Shown: positions 8,751 to 15,510 of the stretch, piece after piece
Layout: each line of letters begins with the position of its first letter
Position numbering within the stretch: position 1 is the first letter of the stretch
Origin: Lichenicoccus sp964242335
GTDB lineage: Bacteria > Pseudomonadota > Alphaproteobacteria > Acetobacterales > Acetobacteraceae
DNA length: 15,679 nucleotides
Direction: 5' to 3'
NCBI GenBank assembly: GCA_964242335.1
Contig: CAXTAY010000060.1
Location: 1-15,679 of the forward strand
Notes under the pieces: generated by a model
What the model saw: the letters and a program-made list of their open reading frames with translations, nothing else
Databases searched by the model: none
What the model was told of the DNA's origin: nothing
Program-made: the position numbers and the translations under genes

Positions 8751-9596
8751 TCAGTCCACCCAGACGGCGTCGGCGTAGCCGCGGCCGAGCGGGGCGCAGA
8801 CCGGATGCGCCGGCACCAGCACGAGCACGCCCGCCACATCCAGGGCGGCGAGCTGGTGCGGCACCCCGTCGCGGTTCTCCAGGTGGCCCTCTCCCATCAG
8901 CGCCGCCACCGGGCGCCGCGGCGCCCGGGCGCGCGCGGCCACGATCGCCTCCGCCATCGCGCGGTCCCATACCAGCTGGGCGTCGATGAAGTGCTGCAGG
9001 CGCTCCGGCGTCATCGCCGGGCCGCCATGGCCGGACATCGCCTCGGCGAGCCGGTCGCGATACTCCGCACTCGCCGGCGCCGGGGTGCCGACCCCCTCGC
9101 GATCGGCGACCGGCACGCCGCCCCAGCCCCGGCGTGCGACCAGGTGGATCACGCGGTCGGACACGTTGAGCGCCAGCATCGGCACCCGATGGTCGCGCGC
9201 GAAGCGGAATACCGGCAGGTAGAGGGCGGCATCGAAGCCCCAGACATGCTCCCAGTCGGACTGCAGCAGCAAGCCGGGCTCCGACAGCTCGCCCGCGACC
9301 CAGCGGTCGAGCACCGGCTGGTCGGCGCGCGGGAACATCTCGAAGCCGAGCACCAGTCCCGGATCGCCGGCGTACAGCCGCTCGATGGCGGCGAGCTGCC
9401 AGCGATGGTCGGGCGCGCTGTCGTGCCGCTCGCCGAGCAGCGTGACCCGAGCGTCCGGCCGCGCCAGCGGATCGTCGAGCCGGCGCAGCGTGTCCGGCGC
9501 GACCCACTGCCCGGCCGCCACGCAGGCGGGAGGCGCCACCGCGCAGCCGGCGAGGCAGGCGGTGGTGAGCAGCAGGGCGGCGATCGGGAGGCGCAT
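8751..9596 (-). CDS. ChaN-like heme/iron-uptake lipoprotein
   Basis: A 281-residue exported lipoprotein of the ChaN family (DUF399), whose studied members bind heme and are tied to iron uptake in the outer membrane or periplasm. The N-terminus is a lipoprotein signal: MRLPIAALLLTTACLAGC, with lipobox LAGC and the lipidated Cys at position 18. Family signatures are LLGERHDSAPDHRWQ (residues about 53-67), FEMFPRADQPVLD, LNVSDRVI, and GEGHLENRDGVPHQL near residues 235-249. The ATG at 9596 has GCAGGAG about five bases upstream. It is the last gene of the minus-strand tsaD cluster, 32 bases after the isomerase gene. Heme binding is known only for a few homologs, so the substrate here is inferred. 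Confidence 0.88.
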   Translation of the reverse strand: MRLPIAALLLTTACLAGCAVAPPACVAAGQWVAPDTLRRLDDPLARPDARVTLLGERHDSAPDHRWQLAAIERLYAGDPGLVLGFEMFPRADQPVLDRWVAGELSEPGLLLQSDWEHVWGFDAALYLPVFRFARDHRVPMLALNVSDRVIHLVARRGWGGVPVADREGVGTPAPASAEYRDRLAEAMSGHGGPAMTPERLQHFIDAQLVWDRAMAEAIVAARARAPRRPVAALMGEGHLENRDGVPHQLAALDVAGVLVLVPAHPVCAPLGRGYADAVWVD

Positions 9597-9628
9597 CGTG
9601 GCTCCTGCCTCGGTGTGCGGGCGGCAGC

Positions 9629-10549
9629 TCAACGCGCCGGCGCCCGGCGCGACGGCACGGGCACGTTGCAGAGATCGGCGCCGCCGTGCGGCCGGACGTA
9701 GAACACGTCGCGCCGGTCGGCGCGCGCCCGGGCGTAGGCGGCGAAGGCGGTCGAGTTCGTGCGCATCACCTGCCAGACCGGGCGCGCGCCGGCCGGCAGC
9801 TCCGAGGTCAGCCGCACCCGCAGGATCGTCGTGCGCTGCTCCGGCCGGGCGTAGAAGCCGAGCGCGGCGGTGCCGCGCGGCAGCGTATCGAGCGCTTCGA
9901 TGCCGTCGATCACCCGTCCGACCAGGGCGATGTTGCGATCGAGCTGGCGCGGCGCCTGGCCGATGACGGCATAGAGCTCCGCGCCGCTGCCGGTGTCCGG
10001 CGGCAGGTCGCGCCCGACGCCCACCATGCCGTAGCAGTGCGCGAGCCAGGCGGTGCCGGCGGCGGGATCGCGTCCGACCGGCCAACCATCGGCGAAGCCG
10101 GTCGCGGCCGCGTAGGCATCGCGGGCCTCGAGCGGGGTGATCTGCAGCCCGTCGGCGGCGCGCTCGTATTCCGCCGGCGGCCGGGTCACGAGGTCGGGCG
10201 GCAGCCGCTTGCGGCCGGTGGCGTCCCCCCACTGCACCACGTAATCGTCCTGCACCCGGTTGATGCTGGTGAGATCGAACCAGTGCCGCGCGATCAGCCG
10301 CCGGACGTTGCCGACATGGGCCGGCGCGAAGCCGGGCGCCAGCTCGATCGTCACCCGGGCGCCGCCGGCGAGGTCGAGCAGCATCAGCGCGTCGGGCTCG
10401 ACGGTGCGCCAGGCGTCGTCCGGCGCCCGCGCCACCAGGTCGGCGGGGGTGGGCGCGCCGGACGACAGCATCGCCGTCGGGTCCGCCGCGCATACGGCAC
10501 CCGACGACGCCAGCAGCGGCGCCGCGATCCAGAGGGAGGCCAGCCGCAT
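9629..10549 (-). CDS. Secreted cyclophilin-type peptidyl-prolyl isomerase
   Basis: A 306-residue cyclophilin-fold protein, predicted to catalyse cis-trans isomerisation of proline bonds during folding in the periplasm. Residues 1-21 form a signal peptide with an AVCA|ADP cleavage site. The cyclophilin core is recognised by VTIELAPGFAPAHVGNVRRL (about 66-85), matching the family's I.L....AP..V.NF..L pattern, and by FDLTSINRVQDDYVVQWGD (91-109), matching F.D...FHRV...F..Q.GD. The catalytic arginine is kept (R98), but the usual preceding histidine is asparagine (N97). A long, unusual insertion (about 110-190) precedes GSGAELYAVIGQ. The ATG at 10549 has AAGGAG, which overlaps the gpsA stop codon, so translation is probably coupled to gpsA. 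Activity is inferred. Confidence 0.85.
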   Translation of the reverse strand: MRLASLWIAAPLLASSGAVCAADPTAMLSSGAPTPADLVARAPDDAWRTVEPDALMLLDLAGGARVTIELAPGFAPAHVGNVRRLIARHWFDLTSINRVQDDYVVQWGDATGRKRLPPDLVTRPPAEYERAADGLQITPLEARDAYAAATGFADGWPVGRDPAAGTAWLAHCYGMVGVGRDLPPDTGSGAELYAVIGQAPRQLDRNIALVGRVIDGIEALDTLPRGTAALGFYARPEQRTTILRVRLTSELPAGARPVWQVMRTNSTAFAAYARARADRRDVFYVRPHGGADLCNVPVPSRRAPAR

Positions 10550-10553
10550 CGTG

Positions 10554-11546
10554 CTACTCCTTGCCGGGGGGACGCGCGAGCAGCAGGTCGCACGCCTGCC
10601 GCAGGTCGATGGCGCCGCCCAGCAGCAGCGACACCGCCTCGATCACCGGCACCGACACCCCCGACGACGCGGCGCGGGCGGCCAGTGCCGGGGCGGTCTC
10701 GACACCCTCGGCGATGCCGCCGGTGGCGAATGGCGGCGCCGATAGGATCGCATCCAGTCGCTCGCCGCGGCCGAGTGCCGCGCCCAGGCGGCCGTTGCGC
10801 GAGGCGGTGCCGGTGCAGGTCAGCACCAGGTCGCCCAGCCCGGACAGGCCGGACGCGGTCTCCGCCCTGCCGCCGAGCCCGACGATCAGCCGGGCCAGCT
10901 CGGCGACGCCGCGCGTGATCAGTGCGGCGCGCGCGTTCTCGCCCAGCCCGGCCCCGGTCGCGGCACCGGCGGCGATGGCGATCACGTTCTTCGCAGCCCC
11001 GCCGAGCTGCACGCCGAGCGGATCGTCGCTGACGTAGAGCCGGAACCTCTTGGTCGCCAGCATCGGGCCGAGCGTGGCGGCGAGCCCCGGATCCTCGGCG
11101 GCGAGGACCGCGGCACAGGGCAGGCCGGACGCCACCTCGCGGGCGAAGTTCGGCCCCGACAGCACCGCCAGCGGCAGCCCCGGATGCAGCGCCGCCAGCA
11201 GCTCAAGCGGCAGCAGACCGCTGCGGCGCTCGAGCCCCTTGCAGCAGGCGAGCAGCGGCGCGCGCAGCTCGAGCCCGGCGGCGACCTGGCGCAGGTGCTG
11301 CACCGGCACCGCGAGCAGCACCGCGTCGGCCTGCCGCGGCAGCTCGTGGATCACGCGCACCGCCGCCGGCAGCGCCATCCCCGGCAACCGACGCAGGCTG
11401 CCGTCCGGCAGCATCGCCTCCGGGTCGCGCGCCCACAGCAGCACATGATGGCCGGCCCGGGCGGCCTGGATCGCCAGCGCTGCACCCCAGGCGCCGGCGC
11501 CGATGACGGCGACCGTGGCCCGCGGCAGGGCGGTCGTCCGGCTCAG
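10554..11546 (-). CDS. gpsA: Glycerol-3-phosphate dehydrogenase [NAD(P)+], non-canonical start
   Basis: Cytoplasmic enzyme that reduces dihydroxyacetone phosphate to sn-glycerol 3-phosphate, the backbone for phospholipids. Clear signatures are the Rossmann motif VAVIGAGAWGAALA, LSGPNFAREVASGLPCA, GGAAKNVIAIAAG with the catalytic lysine, LITRGVAEL, and GLSGLGDLVLTCTG with downstream SRN. No ATG, GTG or TTG lies between the stop-free upstream region and the Rossmann motif. The coordinates use the CTG at 11546, whose last two bases overlap the rlmJ stop (CTGA), giving 330 residues; a second CTG at 11528 would give 324. The first later in-frame GTG removes the Rossmann glycines. The gene sits between rlmJ and the isomerase gene with overlapping or near-overlapping junctions. 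The product is certain; the start is not. Confidence 0.92.
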   Translation of the reverse strand: MSRTTALPRATVAVIGAGAWGAALAIQAARAGHHVLLWARDPEAMLPDGSLRRLPGMALPAAVRVIHELPRQADAVLLAVPVQHLRQVAAGLELRAPLLACCKGLERRSGLLPLELLAALHPGLPLAVLSGPNFAREVASGLPCAAVLAAEDPGLAATLGPMLATKRFRLYVSDDPLGVQLGGAAKNVIAIAAGAATGAGLGENARAALITRGVAELARLIVGLGGRAETASGLSGLGDLVLTCTGTASRNGRLGAALGRGERLDAILSAPPFATGGIAEGVETAPALAARAASSGVSVPVIEAVSLLLGGAIDLRQACDLLLARPPGKE

Positions 11547-12382
11547 GCGGCGTGCCGTTCCGGCGCGAGGCGGAGCAGGCCCGCCTGCGCGCCGCCCTCG
11601 GATCCGGCGAGCCGGTCGGCGATCGCATCCAGGATGGCCGTCGCCGCCTGCTCGAAGCCCCACGGCGCCCCCGCCACCAGCAGGCCGCTGCCGTTGAGCC
11701 GGGCGGGATCGAGCGGCGGCCGCAGCATCAGCTCGGCGCAGACCAGGTCCGGCTCGCCGGACGCGCGCAGCCGATCGTGGAAGGCGCGCACCGGGGCGCG
11801 GTGCTTGATCGGATACCAGGCGGCGACGATGCCGCCGGCGAAGCGACGGCGCGCCAGGCGCACCGCCTCGGCCACACGCTCGAACTCGCCCGGCTGCTCG
11901 TAGGGCGGGTCGATCAGCACCAGCCCGCGACGCGGCCCGCGCGGCGGCAGCAGCGCCGCCACCGCTTGCCAGCCGTCGCGCGCGTGCACCGCCACCTGCG
12001 CGTCGCCGAGGAACAGCCGGCGCAGCGACGCGTGCTCCTGCGGCTGCAGCTCGCAGCAGGCCAGCCGGTCCTGCGCGCGGAGCATCGTCCGGACCAGCAG
12101 CGGCGAGCCCGGGTAGTACCTGCCGCAGCCGCGCACCAGCCGGAGGTAAGCCGCGAGCGGCTGCGGCGTCTCGCCCTCGAGCAGCCGGCCGATACCCTGC
12201 GCGGCCTCGAGGGTGCGCAGCGCCGGCGCGTCGGCGAGGTCGGTGCGGCCGGCACCGGCGTGGGTGTCGAGCACGAACACGGCACCCGGCTTGCGGGCGA
12301 GCGCGGCCAGCAGCCAGACCAGCAGCGCGTGCTTCATGCAGTCGGCGAAGTTGCCGGCATGGTAGGCGTGCCGGTAGTTCAC
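11543..12382 (-). CDS. rlmJ: 23S rRNA (adenine-2030-N6)-methyltransferase
   Basis: SAM-dependent enzyme that methylates the N6 of A2030 (E. coli numbering) in 23S rRNA. The 279-residue length matches E. coli RlmJ (280). The N-terminus NYRHAYHAGNFADCMKH is the family hallmark. VLDTHAGAGRTDL binds SAM, CELQPQEH follows, and IDPPYEQPGEFERV near residue 157 is the N6-adenine catalytic motif. The start is taken as the GTG at 12382, which puts NYRHAYHAGN at the usual position; GGTGG lies just upstream. The stop TGA overlaps a CTG that may start gpsA. It lies 31 bases after tsaD on the same strand and is probably cotranscribed with it. The assignment is confident. Confidence 0.95.
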   Translation of the reverse strand: MNYRHAYHAGNFADCMKHALLVWLLAALARKPGAVFVLDTHAGAGRTDLADAPALRTLEAAQGIGRLLEGETPQPLAAYLRLVRGCGRYYPGSPLLVRTMLRAQDRLACCELQPQEHASLRRLFLGDAQVAVHARDGWQAVAALLPPRGPRRGLVLIDPPYEQPGEFERVAEAVRLARRRFAGGIVAAWYPIKHRAPVRAFHDRLRASGEPDLVCAELMLRPPLDPARLNGSGLLVAGAPWGFEQAATAILDAIADRLAGSEGGAQAGLLRLAPERHAA

Positions 12383-12413
12383 CCACCGAGGCCGGCGCCG
12401 TGCGGCATTCGGC

Positions 12414-13577
12414 TCACGGGCGCATCTCGTCCAGCGGCCAGCGCGGCCGCACCGGCGCCTCCAGCCCCGCGCCCGGCACCGCCTCCGGTCCGGCACCGGC
12501 TGCCGCCCGCCGCCGCTCGATCGCGGCCCAGCCGACCATCACCGCGTTGTCGGTGCACAGCTGCGGCGGCGGTGCCGCGAACCGCCAGCCGCGCGCCTCG
12601 GCGACCGTGGTCAGCCGTCGGCGCAGCACCGCGTTGGCCGCGACTCCGCCGGCGACCACCAGCAGCGAGGCCTGCGGCATCATCGCGCTGGCGTGCGCCG
12701 CCCGGTCGGCGAGCACGTCGGCGACCGCCTCCTGAAAGCTCGCGGCGAGGTCGGCGGCCAGCGCGTGGGGCAGTGCTGCGCCGGCCGGCAGGTGCGCCAG
12801 GCGCTGCGCCACCGCGGTCTTCAGCCCGCTGAACGAGAAGTCGCAGCCGGCGCGGCCGAGCAGCGGCCGCGGCAGCGTGACCGCCGCCGGGTCGCCCTGA
12901 CGCGCCAGCCGCTCCAGCGCCGGCCCGCCGGGCCAGCCGAGGCCGAGCATCTTTGCCACCTTGTCGAAGGCTTCGCCGACGGCGTCGTCGATGGTGCCGC
13001 CGAGCCTGCGGTAGCGCCCCAGTCCCTCGACCGCGACGCACTGGCAGTGGCCGCCGGAGAGCAGCAGCAGCAGGTAGGGGAAGGCGGCGCCGCCCGCGAC
13101 CAGCCCCGGCAGTCGGGCGGTGAGCGCGTGCGCCTCGATGTGGTTGACCGCGACGAACGGCACGCCCAGCGACAGCGCCAGACCCTTGCCGAAGCCGCTG
13201 CCGACGATCAGCCCGCCGACCAGGCCCGGCCCGCAGCTCGCCGCCACCGCGCCGAGATCGGCGGGGCGCAGTCCGGCCTGCCGCAGCACCCGGTCGGCCA
13301 GCGCGGGCAGGTGCGCCAGGTGTGCCCGTGCCGCGATCTCCGGCACCACGCCGCCGAAGGGCCGGTGCTCCGACTGGCTCAGCAGCGCGTCGGCCAGCAC
13401 CGTGCCGTCGGCGTCCAGCACCGCGCAGGCGGTCTCGTCGCACGACGACTCGATCGCGAGCACGGGTGCCAGCCCGGGTGCCAGCCCCGGTGCCAGCCCG
13501 GGTGCCAGTCCGGGTGCCAGTCCGGGTGCCAGCATCGGGTGGGTCATCGATGGATGCGTCCAGCCCTCCTTCGGCAT
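12414..13577 (-). CDS. tsaD: tRNA N6-threonylcarbamoyladenosine transferase TsaD
   Basis: TsaD transfers the threonylcarbamoyl group from TC-AMP to A37 of tRNAs reading ANN codons, acting with TsaB and TsaE in the cytoplasm. The 387-residue protein shows VLAIESSCDETACAVL, metal-binding HIEAH (H146 and H150), LLLLLSGGHCQ, GGTIDDAVGEAFDKVAKML, FSFSGLKTAV, GGVAANAVLRRR, and CTDNAVMVGWA with the metal-ligand aspartate D343. It is about 40 residues longer than usual. The extra length is mostly an N-terminal tail containing five LAPG repeats directly before the core, encoded by a 12-base tandem repeat. The ATG at 13577 has AAGGAA eight bases upstream; later ATGs at 13547 and 13535 lack a well-spaced ribosome-binding site. 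It heads a minus-strand cluster and is divergent from hemC. Confidence 0.95.
   Translation of the reverse strand: MPKEGWTHPSMTHPMLAPGLAPGLAPGLAPGLAPGLAPVLAIESSCDETACAVLDADGTVLADALLSQSEHRPFGGVVPEIAARAHLAHLPALADRVLRQAGLRPADLGAVAASCGPGLVGGLIVGSGFGKGLALSLGVPFVAVNHIEAHALTARLPGLVAGGAAFPYLLLLLSGGHCQCVAVEGLGRYRRLGGTIDDAVGEAFDKVAKMLGLGWPGGPALERLARQGDPAAVTLPRPLLGRAGCDFSFSGLKTAVAQRLAHLPAGAALPHALAADLAASFQEAVADVLADRAAHASAMMPQASLLVVAGGVAANAVLRRRLTTVAEARGWRFAAPPPQLCTDNAVMVGWAAIERRRAAAGAGPEAVPGAGLEAPVRPRWPLDEMRP
13464..13535. repeat. 12-base tandem repeat in the 5' end of tsaD
   Basis: Six consecutive 12-base units, plus-strand form GGGTGCCAGCCC, with a few C/T or C/G changes and a variant last unit. On the minus strand they encode five copies of Leu-Ala-Pro-Gly followed by Leu-Ala-Pro and the start of the conserved TsaD core. 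Because the unit is a multiple of three, changes in copy number keep the frame open. Confidence 0.9.
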
Positions 13578-13618
13578 CGTGTCTTTCCTTCGCACGGCAC
13601 CGGTAATAGGACACGCGC

Positions 13619-14692
13619 ATGGGTCCCGCACAGCCTTCTTCCGCACTCCAGAAAGTGGCCGCCGAGGCCGCCGCGCGCAGCCTCGCCGGGGCCGCGCGCA
13701 TCGCGGTGCCGCGCCAGGCGCTGCCGCTGCGCGTCGGCACCCGCGGCTCGCCGCTGGCGCTGGTGCAGACGCGCGCCTTCCTGACCATGCTGACCCGGTT
13801 CTGCCCGCTGCTGCGCGACATGGGCGCGTTCCAGGAGCACGCCATCAACACCACCGGCGACCGCGTGCAGGACCGCAGGCTGGCGGAGATCGGCGGCAAG
13901 GGCCTGTTCGCCAAGGAGATCCACGAGGCGCTCGCCGACGGGCGGATCGACTTCGCCGTGCACAGCCTCAAGGATCTGGAGACGACGCTGCCGCCCGGGC
14001 TGGTGCTCGCCTGCACCCTGGCGCGCGAGGATGCGCGCGACGTGCTCATCCTCGGCCCGGATCGCGCCGCCGCCGAGCCGGCCGATCCCTATGGCTGCCT
14101 CGCCCGCGGGGCGCTGATCGGCACCGCCTCGGTGCGCCGGCAGGCGCAGCTGCTGCACGCGCGGCCGGACCTGCGCATCACCATGCTGCGCGGCAACGTG
14201 CAGACCCGGCTCGACAAGATCGCCTCGCGCCGCTGCGACGCCACCCTGCTGGCCCTCGCCGGACTGCGCCGGCTCGGCATGGAGGATCGCGCCGACATCG
14301 TGCTCGACCCGGAGGTGATGGTGCCGTCGGCCGGGCAGGGCATCGTCGGCGTCACGGTGCGCGCCGCCGACGTCGCCCTGCGCGAGCTGCTGGCGGCGAT
14401 CGAGGATTACCGGGCGCGCGCGGTCGCCACCGCCGAGCGCGCCCTGCTGGCCGAGCTCGACGGTTCCTGCCGCACCCCGATCGGCGGTTATGCCAGGCTG
14501 CTGCCGCTCGCCGAGGGCGCGCGCCGCGCCGGCGCCGAGCCGCAGCTGCAGCTGACCGGGCTGGTGGCGCGCGAGGACGGGTCGTTCCTGCTCAAGCGTG
14601 CGATCGGCGGCGCCACGGACGACGCCGAGCGTCTCGGCCGCGAGCTCGGGCGCAGCCTGCGCGCCGACAGCCCGCCCGACCTGTTCAGCTGA
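13619..14692 (+). CDS. hemC: Hydroxymethylbilane synthase (porphobilinogen deaminase)
   Basis: Cytoplasmic enzyme that polymerises four porphobilinogens into hydroxymethylbilane in heme and other tetrapyrrole synthesis. The core starts with LRVGTRGSPLALVQT. HAINTTGDRV, GGKGLFAKEIHEAL and HSLKDLETTLPPG follow, with the catalytic aspartate D119. TASVRRQAQLL, LRGNVQTRLDK and LDGSCRTPIGGYA come later, the last with the cysteine (C284) that holds the dipyrromethane cofactor. At 357 residues it exceeds the usual 310-320; about 36 residues precede the core. The ATG at 13619 has only a weak upstream TAGG, and a GTG at 13706 would remove most of the extension, so the start is uncertain. The stop TGA overlaps a possible CTG start of hemD. 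It is divergent from tsaD with 41 bases between. Confidence 0.96.
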   Translation: MGPAQPSSALQKVAAEAAARSLAGAARIAVPRQALPLRVGTRGSPLALVQTRAFLTMLTRFCPLLRDMGAFQEHAINTTGDRVQDRRLAEIGGKGLFAKEIHEALADGRIDFAVHSLKDLETTLPPGLVLACTLAREDARDVLILGPDRAAAEPADPYGCLARGALIGTASVRRQAQLLHARPDLRITMLRGNVQTRLDKIASRRCDATLLALAGLRRLGMEDRADIVLDPEVMVPSAGQGIVGVTVRAADVALRELLAAIEDYRARAVATAERALLAELDGSCRTPIGGYARLLPLAEGARRAGAEPQLQLTGLVAREDGSFLLKRAIGGATDDAERLGRELGRSLRADSPPDLFS

Positions 14693-15510
14693 ACCGGGAA
14701 GATCCAGCCGGACCGGCGCCACGAGCCCGACCGGCGCCACCGGCGCCACCGGCGCCACAGGCTCGACCGGCGCCACCGGGACCGCGCGGCATCCTGGTGA
14801 CCCGGCCGGAACCCGGCCTCGGCGAGACCGTCCGCGCGGTCGCCGCCCTCGGGCTGCAGCCGATCGCCTGTCCGCTGCTGCGCATCCGCCCGCTGCGGCA
14901 CCGCCTGCCGCCGGGGCGCCTGCTGCAGGCGATCCTGCTGACCAGCGGCCAGGCGCTGGCGTCGCTGCACGACGCCGCGGGGTCGGACCCCGAACTCCGC
15001 CGGCTGCCGCTGCTCGCGGTCGGGGACGGCACCGCCGCGCGCGCGCGCGACGCCGGCTTCATGGGCAGCGTCAGCGCCGGCGGCGATGCGTCCGAGCTGG
15101 AGCGCCTGGTGCGGGCGCGCCTGCCGGCGGGGGCGGCGCTGCTGCTGCCGACCGCGAGCGGCCAGGGGCAGGCGCTGTGCCGGCAACTGCGGCAGTCCGG
15201 ATACGCGGTGCACCGGCGCGCCGTCTACGCCGCGGGCTGCCCGTCTGGCCTGTCGCCGGCCGGGCTCGCGGCGCTGCGCCAGGGCGGTGTCGCGGCGTGC
15301 CTGTTCTTCTCCGCCGAGACCGCGCGGAACTTCGACCGGCTCTGTCCCGTTGCTCTGCGTCCCGCGCTGCGGTCCGTGCGGGCTCTGGCGATCAGTCCCC
15401 ACGTGGCGTCGGCGCTCGACGGGATGATATGGCAGTCCGTGCAGGCCGCGCCGCATCCGGACGCCGCATCCTTGCTCGCATTGCTGGACCGATTCAGGAG
15501 GCAGACATGA
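14689..15510 (+). CDS. hemD: Uroporphyrinogen-III synthase, start uncertain
   Basis: HemD cyclises hydroxymethylbilane, the HemC product, into uroporphyrinogen III with inversion of ring D. The sequence is weakly conserved, as usual for this family, but ILVTRPEPGLGETVRAVAAL at the core start, LLTSGQALASL, LLAVGDGTAARARDAGF, LLLPTASGQGQALCRQL and FFSAETARNFDRL fit it, and the position after hemC is decisive. The first GTG (14797) falls inside the first beta strand, ILVTRP. The only earlier start-like codon in frame is CTG at 14689, in a CTGA overlap with the hemC stop; it gives 273 residues with a Pro/Ala-rich tail, against 237 from the GTG. The stop overlaps the next gene's ATG (ATGA). The product is fairly sure; the start is open. 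Confidence 0.88.
   Translation: MNREDPAGPAPRARPAPPAPPAPQARPAPPGPRGILVTRPEPGLGETVRAVAALGLQPIACPLLRIRPLRHRLPPGRLLQAILLTSGQALASLHDAAGSDPELRRLPLLAVGDGTAARARDAGFMGSVSAGGDASELERLVRARLPAGAALLLPTASGQGQALCRQLRQSGYAVHRRAVYAAGCPSGLSPAGLAALRQGGVAACLFFSAETARNFDRLCPVALRPALRSVRALAISPHVASALDGMIWQSVQAAPHPDAASLLALLDRFRRQT
14711..14779. repeat. CCGGCGCCA repeats between the hemC stop and the hemD core
   Basis: Five copies of CCGGCGCCA occur in 69 bases, three of them directly in tandem with a 9-base period and the others spaced by short variants containing GAGCCCGA or GGCTCGA. Read in the hemD frame they give Pro-Ala-Pro units (PAPPAPPAP). They lie before the first conserved residues of HemD. Each copy contains the palindrome GGCGCC, so the RNA may form several alternative hairpins. 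Confidence 0.8.

Noticed and set aside
6886..8778. A long plus-strand frame overlapping the mprF-like gene that might hold its missing C-terminus
   Set aside because: The translation is Arg/Ala-rich, and neither frame near 8728-8778 contains MprF synthase sequence, so a simple frameshift does not explain the short protein.
5114..8839. A 1,241-codon open frame on the minus strand across lysK and the mprF-like gene
   Set aside because: It is antisense to two well-supported genes. Its translation is dominated by Arg, Gln, Ala and Gly with no recognisable domain, as expected opposite strongly GC-biased third positions.
10554..12386. gpsA extended upstream in frame through rlmJ to 12386
   Set aside because: The extension would overlap nearly all of rlmJ and has no GpsA-like sequence; the family begins just before the Rossmann motif.
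13464..13535. The 12-base array near tsaD considered as a CRISPR or iteron array
   Set aside because: The units are directly adjacent without spacers, keep the tsaD frame, and encode a regular LAPG peptide repeat, so this is a coding microsatellite.
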